Source: Flavobacterium hydrophilum (GTDB lineage Bacteria > Bacteroidota > Bacteroidia > Flavobacteriales > Flavobacteriaceae). Taken from it: a stretch of DNA of 64,000 nucleotides. Location of the stretch: the NCBI RefSeq assembly GCF_003202405.1, contig NZ_QJHL01000003.1, forward strand, positions 248,001-312,000, given 5' to 3'. A program made the translations under genes and the position numbers. Under the pieces are notes generated by a model. It saw only the letters and a list, made by a program, of their open reading frames with translations. It was not told where the DNA came from and did not search any database. Shown piece by piece: positions 18,751 through 28,462 of the stretch; within the stretch, counting starts at the first letter, position 1, and the number at the start of each line of letters is the position of its first letter.

Positions 18751-18785
18751 ATAAATCGGGTGGAATTCGGTATCACCCGATTTAT
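18751..18785 (+). terminator. intercistronic hairpin after the GH31 gene
   Basis: A perfect 12-bp inverted repeat (18751-18762 with 18774-18785) with an 11-base loop lies in the 79-base gap between GH31 and GH97. There is no clean T-run, so attenuation or mRNA protection is as likely as full termination. Confidence 0.45.
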
Positions 18786-18809
18786 TTATAAAAGATTAAA
18801 TAAAATATC

Positions 18810-20816
18810 ATGAAAAAACACCTTTTCCTTTCCGCTGTACTGCTTTCAATTAGTTTTGGTTATAGCCAGAAAAATAAAAATACATACGAACTGGCATCGC
18901 CAAACGGACAAAACAAAATCAAATTTGAATTGGTAAAAAACGCTCCGAAATATACCGTTTCTCACGGAAAAACCCAAGTTATTACACCGTCAGATTTAGG
19001 ATTTCTTCTGAAAGGAAATGAAGATTTAAGTTCAAACTTTGAAATCAAAGGAGCAAAAACATCCACTTTTGATGAAACCTGGGAGCAAGTTTGGGGAGAA
19101 AAGAAAAACATCAGAAACCATTATAATCAGTTAGTTGTTGATTTACAGCAAAAAACAGGTAATAAAAGAAAACTGCAGATTCAGTTTCGCGCTTTTGATG
19201 ACGGGGTTGCCTTTAGATACGTTTATCCAAAACAAAATGTAAAAGACAGTATTTTCATTACGGATGAAAAAACGACTTTTAACTTAAAAGAAGATGGAAA
19301 AGCCTGGTGGATTCCTGCAAACAGAGAAAACCGCGACGAATATTTATTTGAAGCTGCGCCAGTCAGTAAATTAGATACGGTTTTAACTCCGCTAACAATC
19401 GAAAGTAAAAGTGGATTGGCTTTAAGTTTCCACGAAGCAAATCTGATTGATTTTGCCAGTATGACGTTGGTGAATAATAAAGGAACAGAACTAAAATCAG
19501 ATTTAGTGCCTTGGCCTGATGGAGTAAAAGTTCGTGTAAAAGATACGTTTACTTCATCATGGAGAACGATTCAAATTGGAGAAAATCCGGGTGAATTGAT
19601 TACTTCTTATTTGGTTTTAAACCTGAATGAACCAAACAAATTAAAAAATACAAATACTTATTTCAAACCATACAAATATTTAGGCATCTGGTGGGGAATG
19701 CACATCGGGAAATATACTTTCTGGGAAAGCGACAAACAAGGTGCCACTACAAAACACGCAGAAGAATATATCGATTTTACAGCAAAAGAAGGTTTCAATC
19801 ATTTATTAATCGAAGGCTGGAACAAAGGCTGGACGCCGGGATGGTATGAAAATCGTATGCACATGTTCAGTTTCACGAAAAGTGCTGACAATTTCGATTT
19901 AGAAAAAGTGGTTGAATACGGAAAGAAAAAGAACATCGAATTAATCGGATACCATGAAACGGGCTCCAACTTAATTAATTACTTAAAAGAGGTTGATGAA
20001 GGTTTTGCTTTATACAAAAAATTGGGAATTCACACCGTAAAAATTGGTCACGTAGGTTCTAAACTGAATATGAAACAAATGCACTTCGGACAATTTGGGG
20101 TGAATTATTTCAGATACATTTTAGAAAAAGCAGCGCAATACGATTTAGCGGTTTTATATCATGAATCGATAAAAGATACCGGTGAACGCAGAACATTTCC
20201 AAACATGGTTTCGAGAGAAGCAGCACGCGGACAGGAATACAACGCCTGGAGCGAAGGAAATCCGCCAAACCATTTAAGTATTATTCCGTTTACAAGATTA
20301 CTTTCCGGCCCAATGGACTTCACACCCGGAATTTTTGATGTTGAGGTAAAACAAGGGTATCCGGGAAAAAGAATTCAGGGAACAGTGGGGCAGCAATTAG
20401 CATTGTATGTAGTACTTTATTCTCCAATTCAAATGCTTGCCGATCTTCCGGAAAATTACGAAGGAAAACCAGCTTTGCAATTCTTAAAAGATGTTCCAAC
20501 CGATTGGGAAGATACCAAAATCTTAGAAGGAAAAATTGGTGAATACATTACAACAGCAAGAAAAGACAGAAACAGTGCAGATTGGTATTTAGGAACATTA
20601 ACAAATGAAAACCCAAGAAAAGTTGAGATTTCCTTGTCATTCTTAGATTCAAACGCAACTTACGAAGCACAGATTTATGTCGATGCTGAAGGTACAGATC
20701 AAAAACACAATCCTGAAGCAGTAGCAATTTCGAAGAAAACAGTAAAATCTACAGATTCTTTGAAATTGAATTTAGGAGGAGCCGGAGGAGGTGCAGTGAG
20801 ATTCAGGAAATTGTAA
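18810..20816 (+). CDS. glycoside hydrolase family 97, inverting-type residues
   Basis: A 668-residue protein with signal peptide (FGYSQ), GH97 N-terminal beta domain, TIM barrel (about 270-560) and a short C-terminal beta domain. Glu383 in YHETGS, Glu452 in YHESIKDTG and Glu476 in ARGQEYN are spaced 69 and 24 residues apart, the same spacing as the two bases and the acid of Bacteroides SusB (E439, E508, E532). That places it with the inverting, alpha-glucosidase-like group and not the retaining alpha-galactosidases. GH97 is not a standard xyloglucan-locus enzyme, so its substrate here is open; alpha-linked side-chain sugars are possible. Confidence 0.88.
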   Translation: MKKHLFLSAVLLSISFGYSQKNKNTYELASPNGQNKIKFELVKNAPKYTVSHGKTQVITPSDLGFLLKGNEDLSSNFEIKGAKTSTFDETWEQVWGEKKNIRNHYNQLVVDLQQKTGNKRKLQIQFRAFDDGVAFRYVYPKQNVKDSIFITDEKTTFNLKEDGKAWWIPANRENRDEYLFEAAPVSKLDTVLTPLTIESKSGLALSFHEANLIDFASMTLVNNKGTELKSDLVPWPDGVKVRVKDTFTSSWRTIQIGENPGELITSYLVLNLNEPNKLKNTNTYFKPYKYLGIWWGMHIGKYTFWESDKQGATTKHAEEYIDFTAKEGFNHLLIEGWNKGWTPGWYENRMHMFSFTKSADNFDLEKVVEYGKKKNIELIGYHETGSNLINYLKEVDEGFALYKKLGIHTVKIGHVGSKLNMKQMHFGQFGVNYFRYILEKAAQYDLAVLYHESIKDTGERRTFPNMVSREAARGQEYNAWSEGNPPNHLSIIPFTRLLSGPMDFTPGIFDVEVKQGYPGKRIQGTVGQQLALYVVLYSPIQMLADLPENYEGKPALQFLKDVPTDWEDTKILEGKIGEYITTARKDRNSADWYLGTLTNENPRKVEISLSFLDSNATYEAQIYVDAEGTDQKHNPEAVAISKKTVKSTDSLKLNLGGAGGGAVRFRKL

Positions 20817-20849
20817 TCAATAGATTTTCTGTAAGTGCGCAATATGCAG

Positions 20850-20869
20850 AGACGCACAGCAGTGCGTCT
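20850..20869 (+). repeat. short palindromic REP-like hairpin
   Basis: An 8-bp perfect stem (AGACGCAC with GTGCGTCT) and AGCA loop, preceded by GCAG. Size, GC content and the AGAC stem base resemble the GTAG-headed repeats at 28-30.7 kb, but the stem sequence differs. It lies in the gap between the GH97 and GH39 genes. Confidence 0.5.
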
Positions 20870-20897
20870 AACATTTAGAATTAAAACCATTTTCAAG

Positions 20898-22454
20898 ATG
20901 AAAAAACTTTTAATAATAATAGTTTTAATTAGTTCAGTCAATTTGTTTGGACAAGACCGAACCATAAAAGTAGATTTCAACAAATCTTCCGGAAAATTAA
21001 ACACCATGTTCAAAGAATGCATTGGTGCCGGAAGAGCAAATGAGGGTCTAAGAGCCGACTGGCAGCAGCAATTGGCAATGGTAAAGAAAGAATGTGATTT
21101 TAAATACATCCGAATGCATGGTTTGCTCACTGATGATATGGCGGTTTACAGAGAAGATTCAAAAGGGAATCCGGAATACAATTACCAATATGTTGACGTT
21201 TTGTTTGACTTTATTGTGAGTCTGAAAATGAAACCCTTTGTAGAATTAGGTTTTATGCCCAATGCACTGGCAAGCGGAAAAGAAACCATTTTCTGGTGGA
21301 AAGGAAACGTGACCCCACCAAAAGATTATAAAAAATGGGAAGATCTGATTCGGAATCTAACAGCACATTTCAAAGAACGTTATGGAGATGAAGAAGTAAA
21401 AACATGGTATTTTGAAGTGTGGAACGAACCGAATTTATCACCGGGTTTCTGGACAGGTACTCAGGAAGAATATTTCAAATTGTATGAATATGCAGTCCGC
21501 GGCATAAAAAGTGTAAACAAAGATTATAAAGTTGGAGGACCTGCAACTGCCGGAGCAGCGTGGGTTCCGGAAACAATTGAATTCGCTGTTAAAAATAATG
21601 TGCCTCTGGATTTTATTTCCACACATACTTACGGAGTAAAACAAGGATATTTAGATGAATTCGGAACTTCGGGAACAGTTTTAAATAAGGAAGAATTTAG
21701 TGTAAGTGGCGATGTACTCAATTCACGCAAGCAGATTACCAATTCGGTTAAACCAAATCTGGAACTGCATTACACTGAATGGAGCTCATCTTATACGCCT
21801 GCAGATCCAATTCATGACAGTTATCATTCCGCAGCGTATATCCTTCAAAAGCTAAAAGAGGTTGGCAATGCGGCAAACTCTATGTCATACTGGGTTTTTA
21901 CAGATATTTTTGAAGAGCCAGGTCCAAGATTTACGCCTTTTCACGGTGGTTTCGGATTATTGAATACACAGGGCATTAAAAAACCGGCTTATTTCTCCTA
22001 TTATTTTCTGAACAAATTGGGGGAAACAGAACTTCAGAATACAGATAAGGCTTCATGGGTGACTAAAAATGCAAAAGGAGATGTTCAGCTTTTATTCTGG
22101 GATTTTACCAATACACATCCTGGAGACAAAGTCTGGAACCAAACTTATTATGTACAGGATTTGCCTTCGAAAGAAAAAGGAAAAATAAAAGTTGAAGTTT
22201 CAGGCCTTCAAAAAGGGAAATACACTTTAGAAATCTATAAAGTCGGATATAAATCAAACGACGTTTTTGCAGATTATCTGGCAATGGGCAAACCGGCTCA
22301 GTTAACTAAACAGCAGGTTACTTCGCTTAAAGAAAAAAATAATGGAGCCGTAATCGCAACAGAAAAAATAACAATTGACGCAACAGGCACTTACAGCAAA
22401 GATTATAAAATCAATGAAAATGATGTTGTCCTTTTTAATCTGATAAAACAGTAA
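20898..22454 (+). CDS. glycoside hydrolase family 39-like, probable beta-xylosidase
   Basis: A 518-residue protein with signal peptide (SVNLFGQ). I use the ATG at 20898, not the upstream ATG at 20835, because the signal peptide begins there and the extra residues are translated from a palindromic repeat. The TIM barrel carries Glu177 in WNEPNL (acid/base) and Glu294 in LHYTEWSS (nucleophile), both standard for GH39; a beta-sandwich follows. GH39 enzymes cleave beta-xylosides, and some act on other sugars such as iduronate or arabinose. In this locus it may trim terminal xylose or arabinose from side chains. It is an unusual member for a xyloglucan-type PUL. Confidence 0.85.
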   Translation: MKKLLIIIVLISSVNLFGQDRTIKVDFNKSSGKLNTMFKECIGAGRANEGLRADWQQQLAMVKKECDFKYIRMHGLLTDDMAVYREDSKGNPEYNYQYVDVLFDFIVSLKMKPFVELGFMPNALASGKETIFWWKGNVTPPKDYKKWEDLIRNLTAHFKERYGDEEVKTWYFEVWNEPNLSPGFWTGTQEEYFKLYEYAVRGIKSVNKDYKVGGPATAGAAWVPETIEFAVKNNVPLDFISTHTYGVKQGYLDEFGTSGTVLNKEEFSVSGDVLNSRKQITNSVKPNLELHYTEWSSSYTPADPIHDSYHSAAYILQKLKEVGNAANSMSYWVFTDIFEEPGPRFTPFHGGFGLLNTQGIKKPAYFSYYFLNKLGETELQNTDKASWVTKNAKGDVQLLFWDFTNTHPGDKVWNQTYYVQDLPSKEKGKIKVEVSGLQKGKYTLEIYKVGYKSNDVFADYLAMGKPAQLTKQQVTSLKEKNNGAVIATEKITIDATGTYSKDYKINENDVVLFNLIKQ

Positions 22455-22534
22455 ATACTACCAAAAATAAATTAAATACCATTTTAAAGGTTTTTTGTGA
22501 GGATCAAAATCTTTAAATCTAAAAACAAAACGAT

Positions 22535-24769
22535 ATGAAAAACAAAATTTTACGACTGTCGGCATTGATGGCTTTTGTGGTTTTTACTTCCTGTAAAAAC
22601 AATGCACAAGAGTTAGATACTGATTCCGTTCAAAAAGAATATACAGGAAAAGAAATAGGTTCAGAGTTTGACACTGAAATTGATAAACTGGTTGCTCAGA
22701 TGACCCTTGAAGAAAAAATAGGCATGCTGCACGGTAACAGTATGTTTACTTCCGGAGGTGTAAAGCGTTTGGGTATTCCGGAATTAAAAATGGCTGATGG
22801 ACCACTGGGAGTTCGTGAGGAAATTTCCAGAGACAGCTGGGCTCCGGCAGGTTTAACAAATGATTTTGCCACCTATTATCCGGCAGCCGGAGCTTTGGCA
22901 GCCACATGGAATACAGAAATGGCATACACCTTTGGAAATAGTGTTGGCCAGGAAATGCGAGCCAGAGATAAAGACATGTTGCTTTCTCCGGCAATTAATA
23001 TTGTGAGAACACCGCTTGGTGGAAGAACCTATGAATATATGACCGAAGATCCGTTTTTGAACAAAAAAATGGCAGTTCCGATGGTTGTAGGTTTACAGGA
23101 TAATGATATTATGGCTTGTGTAAAACACTTCGCAGCCAATAATCAGGAAACGAATCGTGATTTTGTTGACGTGCAGATTGACGAGCGTACATTGCGCGAA
23201 ATTTATCTTCCGGCTTTTGAAGCTGCTGTAAAAGAAGGAAAGGCGTATAGCATTATGGGTGCTTACAACAAATTCAGAGGCGAATATTTGTGTGAGAATG
23301 ATTATATGCTCAATAAAATCCTTCGTGATGAATGGGGCTTTAAGGGAGTTGTGGTTTCAGACTGGGCAGCGGTACATTCAACAGTAAAATCGCTTCAGAA
23401 CGGACTGGATATCGAAATGGGAACACCAAAACCTTTCAATGAATTTTTCCTTGCGGATAAATTAATTGCTGCCGCAAAGAACAAAGAAATTTCGGAAGCT
23501 GAAATTGATATCCATGTAAAAAGAATTTTACGCACTTTGTTTCAGGTAAAAGCAATAGGAGGAAAAGAACGTGTTAAAGGAAGTATCGCAACCGAAGCAC
23601 ATTATCAGGACGCTTATAAAATTGCTGCGGAAGCTGTGGTTTTATTAAAAAATGAAAACAATGCATTGCCTTTAAAATTAGACGGAATCAAATCAATCGC
23701 CATAATTGGTAATAACGCAACGAAGAAAAATGCGCTTGGCGGATTTGGTGCCGGAGTTAAAACAAAAAGAGAAGTCACACCACTTGAAGGTTTAAAAAAC
23801 AGACTTCCGTCAACCGTTAAAATTAATTATGCCGAAGGATATTTAGAAAGATATGATGAAAAAAATAAAGGAAATTTAGGTAATATAACGTCAAACGGTC
23901 CTGTGACAATTGATCAGTTAGATCCGGCCAAATTACAGGAAGCGATTGAAGCAGCCAAGAAATCTGATGTTGCGATTGTTTTTGCCGGTTCAAATCGTGA
24001 TTATGAAACTGAAGCTTCTGATCGAAGAAATTTAAAATTACCATTCGGACAAGAAGAATTAATCAAAAAGGTGCAAGCCGTTAATCCAAGAACAATTGTA
24101 GTAATTGTGGCTGGTGCCCCTTTTGAAATTGAAGATATCAGTAAAAAAACTGCAGCTTTAGTATGGACATGGTTTAATGGTTCAGAAGGAGGAAATGCCG
24201 TAGCAGATGTGTTGCTTGGAAAAGTAAATCCATCCGGAAAATTACCATGGACAATGCCTAAAAAACTGATGGACTCTCCGGCTCATGCAACAAACAGTTT
24301 CCCCGGAGATAAAGCCGTTAAGTATGCCGAAGGAATTTTGGTAGGATACCGCTGGTTTGATACTAAAAAAATCGCACCCCTATATCCATTCGGATACGGA
24401 TTGTCATACACTAGTTTTGCTTTCGAAAATACAAAAGCAGACAAAGAAGCGTATGCTTCAAACGAAACTATTTCTGTTTCAGTAGAGGTAAAGAACACCG
24501 GAAAAACAGATGGGAAAGAAGTAGTACAGCTTTATGCATCCAAATCCAATTCAAAAGTAACACGTGCTGAAAAAGAATTAAAAGGTTTCGTGAAAACATT
24601 AGTAAAATCAGGAGATTCAAATACAGTAACAATTAAGGTTCCGGTTAAGGAACTGGCCTATTATGATGCAGCTGCTAAAAAATGGACAGTTGAACCGGGA
24701 AAATATACCTTGAAAATCGGAAATTCTTCAAGAGATATCAAAAAAGAGATAGTAGTAACCATCAAATAA
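22535..24769 (+). CDS. glycoside hydrolase family 3, probable beta-glucosidase (lipoprotein)
   Basis: A 744-residue lipoprotein (lipobox FTSC). GH3 domain order is complete: TIM-like domain (about 50-370) with nucleophile Asp276 in SDWAAVHS, alpha/beta sandwich domain (about 390-610) with the KNENNALPL linker and a GSEGGNAVADVLLG stretch, then a fibronectin III-like domain at the C-terminus (SVEVKNTGKTDGKEVVQLY). In a xyloglucan pathway it removes glucose from the trimmed backbone in the periplasm. Beta-xylosidase activity cannot be excluded from sequence. It lies 80 bases after the GH39 gene in the same direction. Confidence 0.93.
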   Translation: MKNKILRLSALMAFVVFTSCKNNAQELDTDSVQKEYTGKEIGSEFDTEIDKLVAQMTLEEKIGMLHGNSMFTSGGVKRLGIPELKMADGPLGVREEISRDSWAPAGLTNDFATYYPAAGALAATWNTEMAYTFGNSVGQEMRARDKDMLLSPAINIVRTPLGGRTYEYMTEDPFLNKKMAVPMVVGLQDNDIMACVKHFAANNQETNRDFVDVQIDERTLREIYLPAFEAAVKEGKAYSIMGAYNKFRGEYLCENDYMLNKILRDEWGFKGVVVSDWAAVHSTVKSLQNGLDIEMGTPKPFNEFFLADKLIAAAKNKEISEAEIDIHVKRILRTLFQVKAIGGKERVKGSIATEAHYQDAYKIAAEAVVLLKNENNALPLKLDGIKSIAIIGNNATKKNALGGFGAGVKTKREVTPLEGLKNRLPSTVKINYAEGYLERYDEKNKGNLGNITSNGPVTIDQLDPAKLQEAIEAAKKSDVAIVFAGSNRDYETEASDRRNLKLPFGQEELIKKVQAVNPRTIVVIVAGAPFEIEDISKKTAALVWTWFNGSEGGNAVADVLLGKVNPSGKLPWTMPKKLMDSPAHATNSFPGDKAVKYAEGILVGYRWFDTKKIAPLYPFGYGLSYTSFAFENTKADKEAYASNETISVSVEVKNTGKTDGKEVVQLYASKSNSKVTRAEKELKGFVKTLVKSGDSNTVTIKVPVKELAYYDAAAKKWTVEPGKYTLKIGNSSRDIKKEIVVTIK

Positions 24770-24815
24770 AAAATCAAAACAACCACACTTTATTAACTTA
24801 AACAACCAAATTAAA

Positions 24816-26315
24816 ATGAAAAGAATAATAAACAGCTATGTATTTAGTTTTTTATCCTGCATAATTTTTGCCGGGGTATTTGCCTGTAGTGCTGATAAAG
24901 AAACCGCGCAGGATTTGACAATTAAAGGTCTTACTGCAAGCACCAATAAAATTGATTTTGAAAGTAGCGAAAGTACTAAAGAAATTAAAATCGAAACAGA
25001 TGCAACCGCCTGGTTGTTGAGTAACTCAGGTGCAGGCTGGGTGAAAATTAGTCAGTCCGGAGGTACTTCGGGAAGTACTACAGTTATAGTTACAGCCTTA
25101 GCAAATACAACAACTCAAACAAGAACAGCAATTATAACATTAACCTCAAATGACGCTAAAACTGTACAAATTACAGTTTCACAGGCTGGGATTGCAGTTT
25201 CTCAGGGATTTCCCGACTATAATACAAATCCCATTGCTGCCGATGCTACAGGGATGAGCAGTACTGCTGTACAATTGGCAGCGAAGATGAAAATGGGCTG
25301 GAATATTGGAAATACATTAGAAGCAACAGGAGGAGAAACTGCCTGGGGAAATCCAAAGGTTACAAAAGCCTTGATTGATTTGGTTAAAGCCAATGGATTT
25401 AATGCGATTAGAATCCCATGTTCATGGAATCAGCATATGGAAAATGCTGCAACAGCAAAAATCAAAACAGATTGGTTAAACCGTGTTAAAGAAGTTGTTC
25501 AGTACTGTGTTGATAATGATATGTATGTAATTGTAAATATTCATTGGGACGGCGGATGGCTGGAAAAAAATAACACAGAAGCTAAGAAAGTTGAAACTAA
25601 TGCCAAACAAAAAGCATTTTGGCAACAAATAGCTACACATTTAAGAGGATTTGACGAACATTTGCTTTTTGCCAGTGCCAATGAGCCGGATGTTAAAGAT
25701 GCAGCAGAAATGGCAGTTTTAGCTTCATATCACCAAACATTTATTGATGCTGTTCGCTCAACCGGTGGTAAAAACGCTTACCGTAATTTAATTGTACAAG
25801 GGCCATCAACAGATATCGAAAAAACGAATCAATTGATGAAAACGCTTCCTACAGACCCTGCTGCAAACCGTATGATGGCAGAGGTTCACTTTTATCCGTA
25901 TCAGTTTACATTAATGGCAGAAGATGCAGACTGGGGTAAAATGTTTTATTATTGGGGAGCAGGAAATCATTCGACTACAGATACTTCAAGAAATGCTACC
26001 TGGGGTGAAGAAGCTGATATAGATAAGTTTTTTCTATTGATGAAAAATCAATTTGTAAACAAAGGAATTCCGGTAATTTTAGGAGAGTTTGGAGCTATCA
26101 AACGTAATTTAACCGGTGATGCTTTAACATTGCACCTAAAATCAAGAGCCGACTTTTTAAAATATGTTGTAAAACAGTCTAAAGCAAACGGCTTAGTCCC
26201 TTTTTATTGGGATGCAGGAAATTTAGGAACAAACACCATGTCTTTATTTGACAGAAGCAATAATACCGTATATGATTTACAAGCATTAACAGCATTGCAG
26301 GATGGGTTAAAATAA
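24816..26315 (+). CDS. BACON-GH5 surface endoglucanase, probable endo-xyloglucanase (GH5_4-like)
   Basis: A 499-residue lipoprotein (lipobox FACS). Residues about 40-130 form a BACON domain (WVKISQSGGTSGSTTVIVTA), a beta module common at the N-terminus of Bacteroidota surface enzymes. The GH5 TIM barrel follows (GWNIGNTLEA, FNAIRIPCSW, VNIHWDGG). Glu290 in ANEPD is the acid/base and Glu424 in LGEFGA the nucleophile. The same BACON-GH5_4 layout is found in the vanguard xyloglucanase of the Bacteroides ovatus xyloglucan locus. It is the only endo-acting candidate in the PUL and so should make the first backbone cut at the surface. Cellulase or beta-glucanase activity is the alternative. Confidence 0.92.
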   Translation: MKRIINSYVFSFLSCIIFAGVFACSADKETAQDLTIKGLTASTNKIDFESSESTKEIKIETDATAWLLSNSGAGWVKISQSGGTSGSTTVIVTALANTTTQTRTAIITLTSNDAKTVQITVSQAGIAVSQGFPDYNTNPIAADATGMSSTAVQLAAKMKMGWNIGNTLEATGGETAWGNPKVTKALIDLVKANGFNAIRIPCSWNQHMENAATAKIKTDWLNRVKEVVQYCVDNDMYVIVNIHWDGGWLEKNNTEAKKVETNAKQKAFWQQIATHLRGFDEHLLFASANEPDVKDAAEMAVLASYHQTFIDAVRSTGGKNAYRNLIVQGPSTDIEKTNQLMKTLPTDPAANRMMAEVHFYPYQFTLMAEDADWGKMFYYWGAGNHSTTDTSRNATWGEEADIDKFFLLMKNQFVNKGIPVILGEFGAIKRNLTGDALTLHLKSRADFLKYVVKQSKANGLVPFYWDAGNLGTNTMSLFDRSNNTVYDLQALTALQDGLK

Positions 26316-26427
26316 ATAACGACATTATAGGATTAACCGTAAAGATCGCTAAGTAAATGCAATTTGCAAAACGCAGCGAACTTTGCGGTTTCTTTTTGTA
26401 TTTTCGATTAAACTAAACTCTAAAAAA

Positions 26428-28371
26428 ATGAAAAAATACACAATCTTTCTTCTTTTGATGTGCTGTATGGTAAATGCCAATGTCAAAATGCCTTTGTTGT
26501 TTTCAGACGGAATGGTACTGCAGCGCAATAAAGAAATTCCGGTTTGGGGCTGGGCTGATGCGAATGAAAAAGTAACCATTCATTTTAATAAACAAACTAA
26601 AACCATTCAGGCCGATAACAGCGGAAAATGGATGGTGAAATTAGCAGCCGAAAAAGCCGGAGGCCCTTTTGAATTAACCATTACAGGGAAAAACAAAATT
26701 ATTATCAAAGATGTTTTGGTAGGTGAAGTATGGATCTGCAGCGGACAATCGAACATGGAATTTCAGGTTTCAAAAACTATAAATGCCAAAGATGAAATCA
26801 ATGATTCAAATTACCCGATGATTCGTCATTTTGGAGTAGCTCAGGAACTAAACGGAACTCCAAAAGACGATTTGAAAGCCGGAAAATGGGAAGTTTCAAA
26901 TAAGGAAACTGTTGGTAATTTTACAGCGGTAGGGTTTTATTTTGCCAAAAAAATATATGGCGAATTAAAAATCCCAATCGGAATAATAAATACTTCATGG
27001 GGAGGAACTAATGTAGAAACCTGGACAAGCCGCCAAGCATTCGAAAAAAGTGATGACTTTAAAGCGATGATTACTGATGTTCCAACGTTAAATGTCGATT
27101 CTATTTCGAAGTTGTTTGCCGTACGAATGAAAGAAAGAGTCGAAAAAATTCAGGGTACACCGGTAAATGCAGATAATGAAGTTTCTTTTAAAGAAACAAC
27201 ATTCGATGATTCGAATTGGGGTGAATTAAATACACCAGGTTTATGGGAAAACCAGCCATTAGGAAATTTAGACGGTGTGGTATGGATGCGAAAAACGATA
27301 ACACTTTCAGCAGAAGACATTAAAAATCAAGCCATTTTAAGCCTTGCAAAAATTGACGACGAAGATATCACCTACGTAAATGGAATTGAGGTTGGAAAAA
27401 ATACTGTTTATGATACTAAACGAGTGTATACCCTTCCTGCCAATATTTTAAGAGAAGGAACAAACGTAATCTCAGTAAGAATTGTCGACACCGGAGGAGG
27501 TGGCGGAATTTATGGAGAAGCTTCTGACTTAAAACTAACTCTCGGAACTAAAATCATTCCGCTTGACGCAAAATGGAAATTTAAAGTAATTGCAGTAAAA
27601 ACAGCTTTATCTCCAAACAGTTATCCTTCATTATTATACAATGCCATGGTAAATCCGTTGGTTCCGTATGCGATCCAGGGCGTTTTGTGGTATCAGGGCG
27701 AAGCCAATGTGTGGAGAGCCAATCAATACAAAAAAGCATTTCCGTTGATGATCCAGGATTGGCGAACTAAATTTAATCAGGGCAATTTTCCTTTCTATTT
27801 TGTTCAGTTGTCCACTTTTGATGAATTTGGAGGAAATAGTAAAAAAGGCAGCCGTTGGGCTGAACTCCGTGAAGCGCAATCCGAAACTTTAAAAGTACCC
27901 AATACCGGAATGGCCGTTACAACAGATATTGGCAACGCAACAGATATTCATCCAACCAACAAGCAGGACGTTGGGCTTCGTTTGGCAGCCATTGCGCTGA
28001 ATAATGTTTATGGTAAAAAACAAATTTTTAGCGGACCAACATATAAATCTCAGGAAATAAAAGGCAGTCAGATTATTTTGACTTTTAATAATATTGGAGG
28101 CGGACTCACAACACCAAATAGTTCTGAATTAAAAGGATTTGAAATTGCGGGTGCCGACAAAGTTTTTCATTCTGCAAAAGCAATAATCAAAAACAACACA
28201 ATTATCGTTTCCAGCGAAAATGTGTCAAATCCGGTTGGAGTACATTACGGATGGGCAGATGATGATACAGAAATCAATCTTTTCAATAAAGAAAAATTTC
28301 CGGCATCGCCTTTCAGAACAGACAATTGGGAAATGATTACGGCCAATGAAAAATATAAAATAAATCCGTAA
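26428..28371 (+). CDS. sialate O-acetylesterase-type SGNH carbohydrate esterase
   Basis: A 647-residue protein with signal peptide; the ATG at 26428 is used because the upstream frame from 26383 precedes the signal peptide. Ser108 in CSGQSNMEF is the SGNH nucleophile, and D506-x-H508 in TDIHPT completes the triad. A galactose-binding-like beta domain is inserted around residues 230-370 (GVVWMRKTITLS), as in other SASA-family members. Such enzymes remove O-acetyl groups from sugars. In this locus acetylated galactose or glucose of xyloglucan is more likely than sialic acid, because no sialidase is present. It follows the GH5 gene in the same direction. Confidence 0.87.
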   Translation: MKKYTIFLLLMCCMVNANVKMPLLFSDGMVLQRNKEIPVWGWADANEKVTIHFNKQTKTIQADNSGKWMVKLAAEKAGGPFELTITGKNKIIIKDVLVGEVWICSGQSNMEFQVSKTINAKDEINDSNYPMIRHFGVAQELNGTPKDDLKAGKWEVSNKETVGNFTAVGFYFAKKIYGELKIPIGIINTSWGGTNVETWTSRQAFEKSDDFKAMITDVPTLNVDSISKLFAVRMKERVEKIQGTPVNADNEVSFKETTFDDSNWGELNTPGLWENQPLGNLDGVVWMRKTITLSAEDIKNQAILSLAKIDDEDITYVNGIEVGKNTVYDTKRVYTLPANILREGTNVISVRIVDTGGGGGIYGEASDLKLTLGTKIIPLDAKWKFKVIAVKTALSPNSYPSLLYNAMVNPLVPYAIQGVLWYQGEANVWRANQYKKAFPLMIQDWRTKFNQGNFPFYFVQLSTFDEFGGNSKKGSRWAELREAQSETLKVPNTGMAVTTDIGNATDIHPTNKQDVGLRLAAIALNNVYGKKQIFSGPTYKSQEIKGSQIILTFNNIGGGLTTPNSSELKGFEIAGADKVFHSAKAIIKNNTIIVSSENVSNPVGVHYGWADDDTEINLFNKEKFPASPFRTDNWEMITANEKYKINP

Positions 28372-28373
28372 TA

Positions 28374-28413
28374 GTAGATACGGGTTTCAAACCCGTCTGT
28401 ACGAAACCCGTCT
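28374..28413 (+). repeat. REP repeat copy 1 (GTAG-headed palindrome plus extra half-site)
   Basis: GTAG (28374-28377) precedes the palindrome ACGGGTTT-C-AAACCCGT (28380-28396), and a further half-site AAACCCGTCT follows at 28404-28413. One stem base differs from the other copies (ATACGGG against AGACGGG). It is in the gap between the esterase and GH43 genes. Confidence 0.85.
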
Positions 28414-28462
28414 CTACTGAACGTCTGAATGAATTCGTTTGTCCGGCAAAAAATTAAAAATT

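Noticed and set aside
26428..28371. Sialic-acid use by the PUL
   Set aside because: The SASA-type esterase could suggest it, but there is no sialidase, sialic-acid lyase or transporter; the other enzymes are plant hemicellulose enzymes.
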